NCBI GenBank assembly: GCA_021772845.1
Contig: JAJFLF010000200.1
Location: 1 to 7,220 of the forward strand
Direction of reading: 5' to 3'
Source of the DNA: Mariprofundus sp.
Lineage (GTDB): Bacteria; Pseudomonadota; Zetaproteobacteria; Mariprofundales; Mariprofundaceae
Length of the DNA: 7,220 bases
Shown here: in pieces, positions 1 through 5,825 of the stretch
Layout of the letters: each line of letters starts with the position of its first letter
Numbering within the stretch: the stretch's first letter is position 1
Program-made: the position numbers and the translations under genes
The notes under the pieces: generated by a model
The model's input: only the letters and a program-made list of their open reading frames with translations
Told to the model about the DNA's origin: nothing
Database searches by the model: none

Positions 1-176
1 CAGTTTGACGGTGACAATCCTGAAGGCAGGAGCTGCAGTGTAAAAACCATCTGCAACATCCATATCCCCATTCCTAAAACGGCAAACAGTGCTGCAGCCA
101 TAAAAAACGGACGAAACCCCAACTCAAACAAGGAACCTGCATGTGATTGAGAAACCTGATCATTCAACTTTATCAT
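1..176 (-). CDS. nnrS: NnrS family protein, N-terminal part (truncated by window edge)
   Basis: The minus strand reads an open frame of 58 complete codons from an ATG at 176-174 to the window edge. A TAG lies directly upstream in frame (179-177), so this is the first possible start. AAGGA (plus-strand TCCTT, 183-187) sits 6 bases before it. The peptide has a short polar leader (residues 1-15), then LFELGFRPFF at about 16-25, then a hydrophobic helix from about 26 to 47. The GFRPFF motif leading into the first of many membrane helices is characteristic of NnrS. NnrS proteins are multi-pass inner-membrane heme- and copper-containing proteins that protect against nitric oxide and related iron-nitrosyl stress; they are often controlled by FNR/NNR-type regulators. 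The gene is transcribed away from ccoN and shares its upstream region. The assignment rests on the N-terminal motif only, because the rest lies outside the window. Confidence 0.8.
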   Translation of the reverse strand, partial: MIKLNDQVSQSHAGSLFELGFRPFFMAAALFAVLGMGIWMLQMVFTLQLLPSGLSPSN

Positions 177-220
177 CTATCATCCTTTTCATCGCACATA
201 TTTTCAAAAACACTCTTTTT

Positions 221-237
221 TGGCATGTCATATGCTT
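221..237 (+). promoter_or_regulatory. Candidate sigma-54 (RpoN) -24/-12 promoter upstream of ccoN
   Basis: The sequence TGGCATGTCATATGCTT has the invariant GG (222-223) and GC (234-235) dinucleotides separated by exactly 10 bases. It matches 10 of 12 positions of the consensus TGGCACG-N4-TTGC(A/T), and a T-tract precedes it. It points toward ccoN, with a start site expected near 247 and a leader of about 110 bases. Against it, RpoN is not the usual control for cbb3 operons, no enhancer site is visible, and one such match could occur by chance. Confidence 0.3.
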
Positions 238-310
238 GTCACCCTAAGATATAAAACTACACCAATAAACATACAATTTAATCATAAATAAACTATGTAC
301 AAGACAAAAG

Positions 311-330
311 TTTGAAAGTAGTATTTCAAA
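311..330. repeat. Perfect 7+7 bp inverted repeat in the ccoN leader
   Basis: TTTGAAA (311-317) and TTTCAAA (324-330) are exact reverse complements separated by GTAGTA. The repeat ends 14 bases before the ccoN Shine-Dalgarno. The symmetry resembles an operator for a dimeric regulator. As RNA it could also form a weak hairpin with a 6-base loop. It is not an FNR box: the TTGA and TCAA halves are 10 bases apart rather than 6. Confidence 0.45.
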
Positions 331-344
331 TGAATCAAAACACT

Positions 345-350
345 AGGAGG
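345..350 (+). promoter_or_regulatory. ccoN ribosome binding site (decides the start codon)
   Basis: A perfect AGGAGG lies 8 bases upstream of the GTG at 359. A GTG at 350 in the same frame overlaps the last G of this Shine-Dalgarno and so cannot be served by it. The real ccoN start is therefore most likely 359. Confidence 0.8.
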
Positions 351-358
351 TGGATACT

Positions 359-1792
359 GTGGTCGAAAGCACCCCGGAAAACCCCAATTATAATATGTCG
401 ATCGTGAAAGCATTTGCCGTTTGTGCAGTTGTTTATCTTGTTGTCGGAGCTTTGGTCGGTGATCTCATTGCATGGCAGCTGTCATTTCCTGTCCTCAATT
501 TCAACGAGTACCTGAGCTTTGGTCGTTTACGTCCTTTACACACCAACGCTGTAATTTTTGCTTTTGGTGGCTGCACGCTGATGGCAACAGCCTTTTATAT
601 CGTGCAACGCACCTGCGGAGTCCCGCTGTGGAGCAATAAGATGGCCTGGTTCACCTTTATAGGCTGGAACTTGGTTATTGTTTCTGCCGTCATCTCCTTC
701 CCGATGGGCTGGACCTCCGGTAAAGAGTACGCTGAACTGGAATGGCCGATTGATATTCTCATCGCCGTAGTCTGGCTCTCTTATATGTTTAATTTCATCA
801 TGACCATCGTTAACCGGAAAGTCTCGCACATCTATGTGGCCAACTGGTTCTTCCTAGGCATGATGATCATGATCACCTATCTTCATGTGGTGAATTCGTT
901 AGCGATCCCGGTCACCCTGACGCACTCCTACTCCATATATTCCGGTGTGCACGATGCCATGATTCAGTGGTGGTGGGGGCACAATGCAGTGGGCTTCTTC
1001 CTGACTGCTGGTTTCCTCGGCATCATGTATTACTTCATCCCCAAACAGGCTGATATGCCGATTTACTCCTATCGACTCTCTGTGTTGCATTTCTGGGCAC
1101 TGATGTTCGGTTATGTTTGGCTTGGCGCGCATCATCTGCAATATACCGCTCTACCAGACTGGGCAGGTTCGCTCGGCGCAGCAGTCTCTATCGCCATGAT
1201 CATCCCATCCTGGGGTGGTGCGGTAAACGGACTTATGACGCTATCCGGCGCCTGGCACAAACTGCGTGATGATTATGTATTACGCTTCATGGTCGTTTCA
1301 CTGGCCTTCTATGCCATGTCCACCTTTGAAGGACCGGTCATGTCATTGAAAACAGTCAATGCACTATCCCACTACACCGACTGGACTATCGGCCATGTAC
1401 ATTCCGGTGCTTTAGGCTGGGTAGTAATGGTATCGGTCGGCGCAATCTACCATCTGATTCCTCGACTCTGGAAAACTGAGATGTTCTCCACCTCACTGGT
1501 CAACACCCACTTCTGGATTCACACCATTGGTACTGTGATTTATATCTGTGCGATGTGGGTATCCGGCCTCATGCAAGGCTTGATGTGGAGAGCAACCGAT
1601 GAGTACGGCAACCTGGTCTATACGTTCGCAGAATCAGTTGCTGCAATGCATCCTTACTACGTACTGCGTTCAGTAGGTGGTGTCCTGGTACTAATTGGCG
1701 CACTGATCATGCTCTACAATGTTATAATGACTATTAGAGGTGCTGAGCAACCCAAATCAGATGAATCAAAAACTGCTGCGGCACAGGCATAG
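359..1792 (+). CDS. ccoN: cbb3-type cytochrome c oxidase subunit I (CcoN/FixN)
   Basis: This is the catalytic subunit, a multi-helix inner-membrane protein that reduces O2 to water at a heme b3-CuB centre and pumps protons. From the GTG at 359 it is 477 residues, normal for the family. Visible ligands (numbered from 359) are H61 in RPLHTNAVIF and H348 for low-spin heme b; H346 in GHVHSGALGW for heme b3; and H208 (WWWGHNAVGF), H258 and H259 (GAHHLQY) for CuB. Y252, six residues before H258, is the C-family tyrosine cross-linked to the CuB histidine. E324 (STFEGP) is the conserved glutamate near the active site. All redox ligands are present, so the protein should be functional. An in-frame GTG at 350 would add three residues but overlaps the Shine-Dalgarno. 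The gene heads the structural operon, and the gap to ccoO is only 9 bases. Confidence 0.97.
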   Translation: MVESTPENPNYNMSIVKAFAVCAVVYLVVGALVGDLIAWQLSFPVLNFNEYLSFGRLRPLHTNAVIFAFGGCTLMATAFYIVQRTCGVPLWSNKMAWFTFIGWNLVIVSAVISFPMGWTSGKEYAELEWPIDILIAVVWLSYMFNFIMTIVNRKVSHIYVANWFFLGMMIMITYLHVVNSLAIPVTLTHSYSIYSGVHDAMIQWWWGHNAVGFFLTAGFLGIMYYFIPKQADMPIYSYRLSVLHFWALMFGYVWLGAHHLQYTALPDWAGSLGAAVSIAMIIPSWGGAVNGLMTLSGAWHKLRDDYVLRFMVVSLAFYAMSTFEGPVMSLKTVNALSHYTDWTIGHVHSGALGWVVMVSVGAIYHLIPRLWKTEMFSTSLVNTHFWIHTIGTVIYICAMWVSGLMQGLMWRATDEYGNLVYTFAESVAAMHPYYVLRSVGGVLVLIGALIMLYNVIMTIRGAEQPKSDESKTAAAQA

Positions 1793-1801
1793 GGGGAAGT
1801 C

Positions 1802-2512
1802 ATGGGATTATTAAGAGTTATCCAAAACTACCTGGGCCGCTCCATCGACCCTCAAAAACGGCGTGAGAAAAAGTCGCTGCAGGAAAAAATGGAACAGAAT
1901 GTCTTGGGTATGAGCATCATGATTGCCATTGTGGTCTCTATCGCAGGCATTGTTGAAATCGTTCCACTTTACTATCTGGACAGCACCGTTAAAGAACTAA
2001 ACAGAGAATCGGACAGCATTCGGCCCTATACTGCTCTCGAGCAAGAAGGCCGTGACGTCTATGTTCGTGAAGGGTGCTTCCTCTGCCACTCACAGATGAT
2101 TCGTCCGTTCCGTGATGAAAAAGAACGCTATGGCCACTTTTCACTGGCTGCGGAATCAAAATACGACCATCCATTCCAGTGGGGTTCCAAACGTACAGGA
2201 CCAGATCTAGCTCGTGTTGGTGGCAAATACTCCAACGCATGGCAGGTACAGCATATGCGTGCTCCTCGCTCTCTGGTGCCTGAATCAGTGATGCCTGATT
2301 ATGCCTTCTTTGACGATTACATCATTGACGAAACGTTGACCGAGAGAAAACTACGGGCTTTAGCCATGGTTGGTGTTCCTTACACCGAAGCTGATTTCGC
2401 TGGTGCTGCCGAAGCTGTACGCGGCAAAACAGAGATGGATGCCATCGTCGCCTATCTGCAGGTACTCGGCACTATGGTGAAATTTGAAGAAGGAAAGGAC
2501 TATCGTGAATAG
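1802..2512 (+). CDS. ccoO: cbb3-type cytochrome c oxidase subunit II, monoheme cytochrome c (CcoO/FixO)
   Basis: This 236-residue protein carries electrons from CcoP to the CcoN active site. It is anchored by one helix (about residues 36-58, ending IVEIVPLYYL), with a periplasmic cytochrome c domain after it. The heme c site is CFLCH (C92, C95, H96), preceded by the family signature for GRDVYVREGC and followed by SQMIRPF. M164 in SVMPDY is the likely axial methionine. The ATG at 1802 is served by AGGGGGA (1791-1797). Family members usually begin close to the stretch equivalent to MEQNVLG at residue 30, so this protein has about 25 extra residues at the N-terminus, rich in Arg and Lys. The ATG at 1889 (residue 30) is an alternative start but lacks a good Shine-Dalgarno. 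The stop overlaps the beginning of ccoQ. Confidence 0.96.
   Translation: MGLLRVIQNYLGRSIDPQKRREKKSLQEKMEQNVLGMSIMIAIVVSIAGIVEIVPLYYLDSTVKELNRESDSIRPYTALEQEGRDVYVREGCFLCHSQMIRPFRDEKERYGHFSLAAESKYDHPFQWGSKRTGPDLARVGGKYSNAWQVQHMRAPRSLVPESVMPDYAFFDDYIIDETLTERKLRALAMVGVPYTEADFAGAAEAVRGKTEMDAIVAYLQVLGTMVKFEEGKDYRE
2490..2498 (+). promoter_or_regulatory. ccoQ ribosome binding site inside ccoO
   Basis: AAGGAAAGG ends 6 bases before the GTG at 2505. It favours that codon over the TTG at 2484, which opens the same frame but has no such site. The signal lies within the last codons of ccoO, so ccoQ translation is probably coupled to ccoO termination. Confidence 0.55.
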
Positions 2513-2726
2513 TCTGACTGAATTCTTCTCAACAGACTGGGATGCCATGACACGTGCAGACTGGACAGGGATGGTGATCGTATTAATCCTCTCTGTGCTG
2601 ATGATTGGCCTCTACAGCTGGGTATTCAAACCATCCAATCGCGATCACTTTGAACAACACCGTGATTTTGTAAATGACAACGATGAAGAGATGAAAAGGG
2701 AGACTGGTCATGGCCAAACAAAATAA
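2505..2726 (+). CDS. ccoQ: cbb3-type oxidase small subunit CcoQ (FixQ-like)
   Basis: From the GTG at 2505 this is a 73-residue protein with one membrane helix (about residues 22-42, GMVIVLILSVLMIGLYSWVF). The helix ends in the YSWVFKPSNRD segment, as in CcoQ proteins, which typically carry a Y/F-x-W-x-F and basic residue after the helix. The C-terminal tail is acidic, then polar (NDNDEEMK). CcoQ is not catalytic; in characterised species it stabilises the association of CcoP with the CcoNO core. The position between ccoO and ccoP is the classical one. The start overlaps ccoO by 8 bases, and the end overlaps ccoP by 17. It is somewhat longer than many CcoQ proteins (about 50-60 residues). A TTG at 2484 would add seven residues, but the Shine-Dalgarno supports 2505. 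Confidence 0.88.
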   Translation: MNSLTEFFSTDWDAMTRADWTGMVIVLILSVLMIGLYSWVFKPSNRDHFEQHRDFVNDNDEEMKRETGHGQTK

Positions 2727-3579
2727 GCCGAAACAAGTCCCGGATACGGGTTACGAGTGGGATGGTATCCGCGAGTTAACCAATCCACCTCCACGCTGGT
2801 GGATGATCACGTTCCATGCCAGTTGGATATTTTGCATCATCTATTTTATTCTATATCCATCTATTCCTTTGGTAACCGACCATACTAAAGGCATCTTAGG
2901 ATGGACTATGATAAAGGAGTTTAAAGAAGATGTGGCTGCAAATGATGCCATCAAAGCACCCTACTTAAAGAAGGTTGCAGAAATGGATGGGCAGGCTCTA
3001 ATGGCCGATCCTGGCATGCGCAACTTTGCCGATTCCTCTGCTAAAGCCATCTTTGGTGATTTTTGCGCCGGTTGCCATGGCACTGGCGGCCAAGGTGCTC
3101 CCGGGCTGTTCCCCAACCTGTCTGATGATGCATGGCTATTCGCAGGTGATTTTGACGGCATCGTAGAGAGCATTACTGATGGTCGAGAAGGCTCTATGCC
3201 AGCACATATAGAGGATATTGACGAGGCCGGGATCAACAAACTAACTGATTTTGTCATCGCTGCAGCACAAGGCAAAGCAACACCTGAAGGACTCGCCCAT
3301 TTCAATGCGTCCGGATGTGCGGATTGCCATGGTGAAGATGCTGCCGGTGGTGCCATCAACGACTTGGGCAGCGGCGCAACCAATCTGACCGATGCAATCT
3401 GGCGCTTTGGAAGCTCACGCGATGATGTCCTGCGCACCATACGCTACGGTGTAAATGAAGACCCTGAAGATGTACCCAATACACGTATAGCTATCATGCC
3501 TGCTTTTGGCGACAAGCTCAGCCCTGAAGCAATCAAGATGCTAGCCGTGAAAGTACATCAATTCGGCGGCGGGAAATAG
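2710..3579 (+). CDS. ccoP: cbb3-type cytochrome c oxidase subunit III, diheme cytochrome c (CcoP/FixP)
   Basis: This 289-residue membrane-anchored diheme cytochrome c accepts electrons from soluble or membrane cytochromes c and passes them to CcoO. The N-terminal segment YEWDGIRELTNPPPRWW (residues 15-31) is the family signature before the helix. One transmembrane helix follows at about 33-56. Two heme c sites are visible: CAGCH (C119, C122, H123) and CADCH (C203, C206, H207). Candidate axial methionines are M163 (GSMPAH) and M263 (AIMPAFG), one per domain. Length and domain order are normal for the single-helix form. AAGGGAG (2696-2702) lies 7 bases before the ATG. The gene overlaps ccoQ by 17 bases, and its stop codon TAG lies within the Shine-Dalgarno region of the next small gene. 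Confidence 0.96.
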   Translation: MAKQNKPKQVPDTGYEWDGIRELTNPPPRWWMITFHASWIFCIIYFILYPSIPLVTDHTKGILGWTMIKEFKEDVAANDAIKAPYLKKVAEMDGQALMADPGMRNFADSSAKAIFGDFCAGCHGTGGQGAPGLFPNLSDDAWLFAGDFDGIVESITDGREGSMPAHIEDIDEAGINKLTDFVIAAAQGKATPEGLAHFNASGCADCHGEDAAGGAINDLGSGATNLTDAIWRFGSSRDDVLRTIRYGVNEDPEDVPNTRIAIMPAFGDKLSPEAIKMLAVKVHQFGGGK

Positions 3580-3583
3580 GAGG
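3578..3583 (+). promoter_or_regulatory. Ribosome binding site for the 37-residue ORF after ccoP
   Basis: A perfect AGGAGG, overlapping the ccoP stop codon, stands 5 bases before the ATG at 3589. This is one of the two strongest Shine-Dalgarno matches in the window. It is the main argument that the tiny downstream frame is translated. Confidence 0.7.
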
Positions 3584-3588
3584 GGAAT

Positions 3589-3702
3589 ATGGATGCAGTA
3601 GCAATTGGATCATTAATCGCGGTCGGCGCCTCAATTCTGGTCGGCGTATACGCTGCCATTCGGATTTACCAGCTCATGAACGCTAAAGACGATTCCGAAT
3701 AG
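3589..3702 (+). CDS. Small single-helix membrane protein, candidate accessory cbb3 subunit (CcoM-like)
   Basis: This 37-residue ORF starts 9 bases after ccoP and ends 24 bases before the operon terminator. It has a short N-terminus with one acidic residue, then a single hydrophobic helix (about residues 5-24, rich in Gly, Ala, Val and Ile), then RIYQLMNAK and an acidic end DDSE. The positive charges follow the helix, which predicts the N-terminus outside and the C-terminus in the cytoplasm. The perfect AGGAGG and the position as last gene of the structural operon indicate a real gene. It lacks the features of CcoS (no proline-rich start, no FDD-type end) and is not a second CcoQ. The P. stutzeri cbb3 oxidase contains a small single-helix subunit, CcoM, of similar size. 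That this protein is its equivalent is inference from size, topology and location only. Confidence 0.7.
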   Translation: MDAVAIGSLIAVGASILVGVYAAIRIYQLMNAKDDSE

Positions 3703-3726
3703 GTTCAGACAACATAAATGGAGAGG

Positions 3727-3750
3727 GGGAGGCTTTAAGCCTCCCTTTTT
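3727..3750 (+). terminator. Intrinsic terminator ending the ccoNOQP operon
   Basis: GGGAGGCT (3727-3734) and AGCCTCCC (3738-3745) form a perfect 8-bp GC-rich stem with a TTA loop, followed directly by TTTTT (3746-3750). It separates the structural operon from the ccoG unit. Confidence 0.93.
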
Positions 3751-3782
3751 CATGCAAAACTAACAGATGAAGTAAACAGCCT

Positions 3783-3811
3783 TTGCCATGTGAATATTAA
3801 TATATTATAAT
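3783..3811 (+). promoter_or_regulatory. Sigma-70 promoter of ccoGHI
   Basis: The -35 TTGCCA (3783-3788) and a perfect -10 TATAAT (3806-3811) are separated by 17 bases. Transcription should start near 3818, giving a leader of about 39 bases. The -10 lies within a 12-bp AT palindrome (3802-3813). No FNR box overlaps it, so this unit may be expressed constitutively. Confidence 0.75.
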
Positions 3812-3856
3812 ATCGACATATTGTTTTGTATTATATAAACTCAACAAGGAGATGGG

Positions 3857-5269
3857 ATGTCGGAACAAGAACAGAAAGAGATAGAAGCGCTCTACACCGA
3901 TGCCCATCATTGGCACATCAATGCTGGTGCTGAAACCATTCATGCTAAACGTCTGTCCGGGCGCTTCCGCACATACAAATGGTATGCCGCCAGTCTGTGG
4001 ATATCCTTTTTCATCCTGCCCTACTTTCGCAGTGAAGACCATCAGGCCATCCTGTTCGACATTCCAAACCGCCAGTTCCACCTGGGTTCTCTGACCATCT
4101 GGCCACAAGATATCTGGATGCTATCCCTGCTACTCATCTTACTGGCTATTACCCTGTTTGCCGTAACTGCTATTGCCGGTCGCGTCTGGTGCGGTTACTT
4201 CTGCCTGCAAACCGTTTGGACAGACGCATTCACATGGCTGGAAGATAAAATAGAGGGCAACCCTATTCAACGCCGCAAGCTGGATGCCGCCCCATGGAGC
4301 CTGCAGAAGCTTGGTAAAAAAGTGATCAAACACCTGCTTTGGTTGCTCATATCCATAGCCACCGGCGTAACATTCACTGCCTATTTCACAGATGCATATC
4401 AATTATGGATTGATGTTGTGACCTTGCAGGCCCCGCTGATTGCCTGGGTAACAATCGGTTTCTTCGTCTTTTTCACCTATGTGTTTGCCGGATTTATGCG
4501 TGAACAGGTCTGTTTCTGGCTCTGTCCCTACGCACGAATTCAGAGCGTGATGGTTGATAAAGACACCGAGCTGCCCACTTATGACCTGGCGCGCGGTGAA
4601 CCGCGTGGAAAAATGCGCCATAACGCAGGTGCTCAAAAAGGTGACTGTATTGATTGTCGCCTCTGTGTTGGTGTTTGCCCAACAGGCGTAGATATCCGCG
4701 AAGGCATGCAGGAAGGCTGTATTACCTGCGGCATGTGCATCGATGCCTGCGACAGCATCATGGACAAGGTAAAGCGTCCGCGCGGCTTGATTCGTTATGC
4801 ATCAAGAAAGGAATTGTCCGGAGAATCGCTTCCCCCCGTACTCAAACGCCCGCGCGTCATCACTTATAGCGTCGTTTTATTGTTATCTATTGCAGGCATT
4901 ATCTACGGACTTACCCATATTCCACCGGTAGAACTCTCCGTAGTACATGAGAGACAACCCCTGTTCACACAAATGAGCGATGGCAGCATTCAAAACAGAT
5001 ACACTATTAAAGCGGTGAACAAAACCCCGCAACGCCTTACCTTTCGCCTTCATATCACAGGTTTAGACGGTGTAAACATCAAGATGCCAGACGGAGATAT
5101 CATCACCCTTCAGCCTGAAGGCACCATCCCCTTCCATGTTTTCTTACGTATGAAACCTGCCTTACTCAAAAAGAAAAAGACCAAAATACGTTTTATACTT
5201 GAGAGCATGAACGCTACTGATAAGCTTAAGATCAAGAAACGCTCTGTCTTTATTGGCCCTGCAACATAG
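3857..5269 (+). CDS. ccoG: cbb3 oxidase assembly protein CcoG, membrane cupric reductase with two 4Fe-4S clusters
   Basis: This is a 470-residue polytopic membrane protein (FixG/RdxA family). It reduces Cu(II) to Cu(I) so that copper can enter CuB assembly of the cbb3 oxidase. Membrane helices are visible at about 42-57, 86-106, 158-178, 193-213 and 334-352. Conserved cysteine pairs lie in WCGYFC (C112, C116) and VCFWLCPYARIQS (C219, C223). Two ferredoxin-type sets follow: C264, C267, C270, C274 and C288, C291, C294, C298. The C-terminal part (about 358-470) is an extracytoplasmic immunoglobulin-like domain. One point is unusual: the first pair reads CGYFCLQ, where most relatives have CGYxCPQ. 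AAGGAG (3846-3851) precedes the ATG by 5 bases. The gene opens a separate unit after the terminator. Confidence 0.96.
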   Translation: MSEQEQKEIEALYTDAHHWHINAGAETIHAKRLSGRFRTYKWYAASLWISFFILPYFRSEDHQAILFDIPNRQFHLGSLTIWPQDIWMLSLLLILLAITLFAVTAIAGRVWCGYFCLQTVWTDAFTWLEDKIEGNPIQRRKLDAAPWSLQKLGKKVIKHLLWLLISIATGVTFTAYFTDAYQLWIDVVTLQAPLIAWVTIGFFVFFTYVFAGFMREQVCFWLCPYARIQSVMVDKDTELPTYDLARGEPRGKMRHNAGAQKGDCIDCRLCVGVCPTGVDIREGMQEGCITCGMCIDACDSIMDKVKRPRGLIRYASRKELSGESLPPVLKRPRVITYSVVLLLSIAGIIYGLTHIPPVELSVVHERQPLFTQMSDGSIQNRYTIKAVNKTPQRLTFRLHITGLDGVNIKMPDGDIITLQPEGTIPFHVFLRMKPALLKKKKTKIRFILESMNATDKLKIKKRSVFIGPAT

Positions 5270-5324
5270 CATTGCACTCAAGCCCGACTTTGAACCCAGA
5301 TAGAGAGACAATAAGAGGATAATA

Positions 5325-5825
5325 ATGTTCAGTGAGCAACTCAAAGCAGACCTCAAAAACCCCTGGTTACGCATCATTGTTGCTGCTGTTGGCATCACCG
5401 TTGCGGTCAACATCATTTTCATCACCTACGCATTCATCTCCCCTCCCAATCTCGTAGTTCAGGATTATTATGAGCAGGGAAAGAACTATTTCCATGATGC
5501 GAAACAGCGTGAAGACGCAGCAGCCAAGGCATGGCGTTTGCAATTAATGCTACCCAACAAGATCACAGCAAACCAGACAGTCATCGGCCGTTTATATGCC
5601 ATGGATCATGCAGGCATCCCTGTATCCTCAGGTCAGGTAATACTGACAGCCTACCGCCCGAGTGATGCCAACCATGATTTTGACGTTGAATTGCAACGCA
5701 GTGATGCCGGCACGTTTACAGCACCAGTTACATTCCCACTGCCCGGTCACTGGGACCTGATTGCCCGCATTGATGCTGAAGGACAACGCTTCGATACCGC
5801 ACAACGTATCTTTGTCGAAAAATAA
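5325..5825 (+). CDS. ccoH: cbb3 oxidase assembly protein CcoH (FixH family)
   Basis: This 166-residue protein has a short cytoplasmic N-terminus (KNPWLR), one membrane helix (about residues 16-38) and an extracytoplasmic domain. The stretch after the helix, PPNLVVQDYYEQGKNYF (40-56), is the FixH signature (V-x-x-D-Y-Y-x-x-G). The C-terminal part is predicted to be beta-rich and contains GHWDL (141-145). CcoH is needed for assembly and stability of the cbb3 complex and stays associated with it in some species. AAGAGG (5313-5318) lies 6 bases before the ATG. The 55-base gap after ccoG holds nothing recognisable. The gene sits between ccoG and ccoI, the usual order, and its end overlaps ccoI. 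Confidence 0.92.
   Translation: MFSEQLKADLKNPWLRIIVAAVGITVAVNIIFITYAFISPPNLVVQDYYEQGKNYFHDAKQREDAAAKAWRLQLMLPNKITANQTVIGRLYAMDHAGIPVSSGQVILTAYRPSDANHDFDVELQRSDAGTFTAPVTFPLPGHWDLIARIDAEGQRFDTAQRIFVEK

Larger units (their letters stand above)
177..358. promoter_or_regulatory. Divergent nnrS / ccoN intergenic regulatory region
   Basis: This AT-rich stretch separates two divergently transcribed genes and must hold the promoters of both. I see a sigma-54-like element at 221-237, a 7+7 inverted repeat at 311-330 and the ccoN ribosome binding site at 345-350 (listed separately). For nnrS, a weak minus-strand sigma-70 pair is possible: TATATC (plus 248-253) with TTGTAT (plus 271-276), 17 bases apart. 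I find no good sigma-70 pair for ccoN and no convincing FNR box (TTGAT-N4-ATCAA), although FNR/ANR control would be expected for both genes. No further coding sequence was found here. Confidence 0.6.

Noticed and set aside
145..168. TTGA, TGATCA and TTCAA pieces near the nnrS start, suggestive of an FNR/DNR site
   Set aside because: The half-sites do not occur at the 4- or 6-base spacing required, and they lie inside the nnrS coding sequence.
236..249. Possible FNR box (TTGTC-N4-TAAGA) at a suitable distance from a TACAAT at 272-277
   Set aside because: Only the TTG of the left half and one base of the right half match TTGAT-N4-ATCAA; this is no better than chance.
899..1141. Minus-strand frame opposite the CuB ligand region of ccoN
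   Set aside because: Shadow of ccoN: no homology signature, no ribosome binding site, and fully contained in a well-conserved gene.
2961..3440. Long minus-strand open frame (159 codons) opposite ccoP
   Set aside because: It lies entirely within a gene with both heme motifs intact, has no family signature, and its Ser/Pro/Ala-rich composition is what the antisense of this codon usage gives.
3718..3738. Six-codon frame (MERGRL) running into the terminator stem
   Set aside because: No ribosome binding site, and its bases are explained by the terminator hairpin; the overlap is coincidental.
3802..3813. 12-bp perfect palindrome ATATTATAATAT over the ccoG -10 box
   Set aside because: Composed only of A and T in an AT-rich promoter; the TATAAT box itself explains most of the symmetry, so an operator is not needed.
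3797..4108. Minus-strand frame crossing the ccoG promoter and start
   Set aside because: It spans the sigma-70 promoter and the beginning of ccoG, and its C-terminal residues come from AT-rich noncoding sequence. No supporting signals.
4654..4869. Alternative plus-strand frame inside ccoG
   Set aside because: It covers the region coding for the two 4Fe-4S cysteine sets in the ccoG frame, and the product is Arg-rich with no recognisable fold or ribosome binding site.
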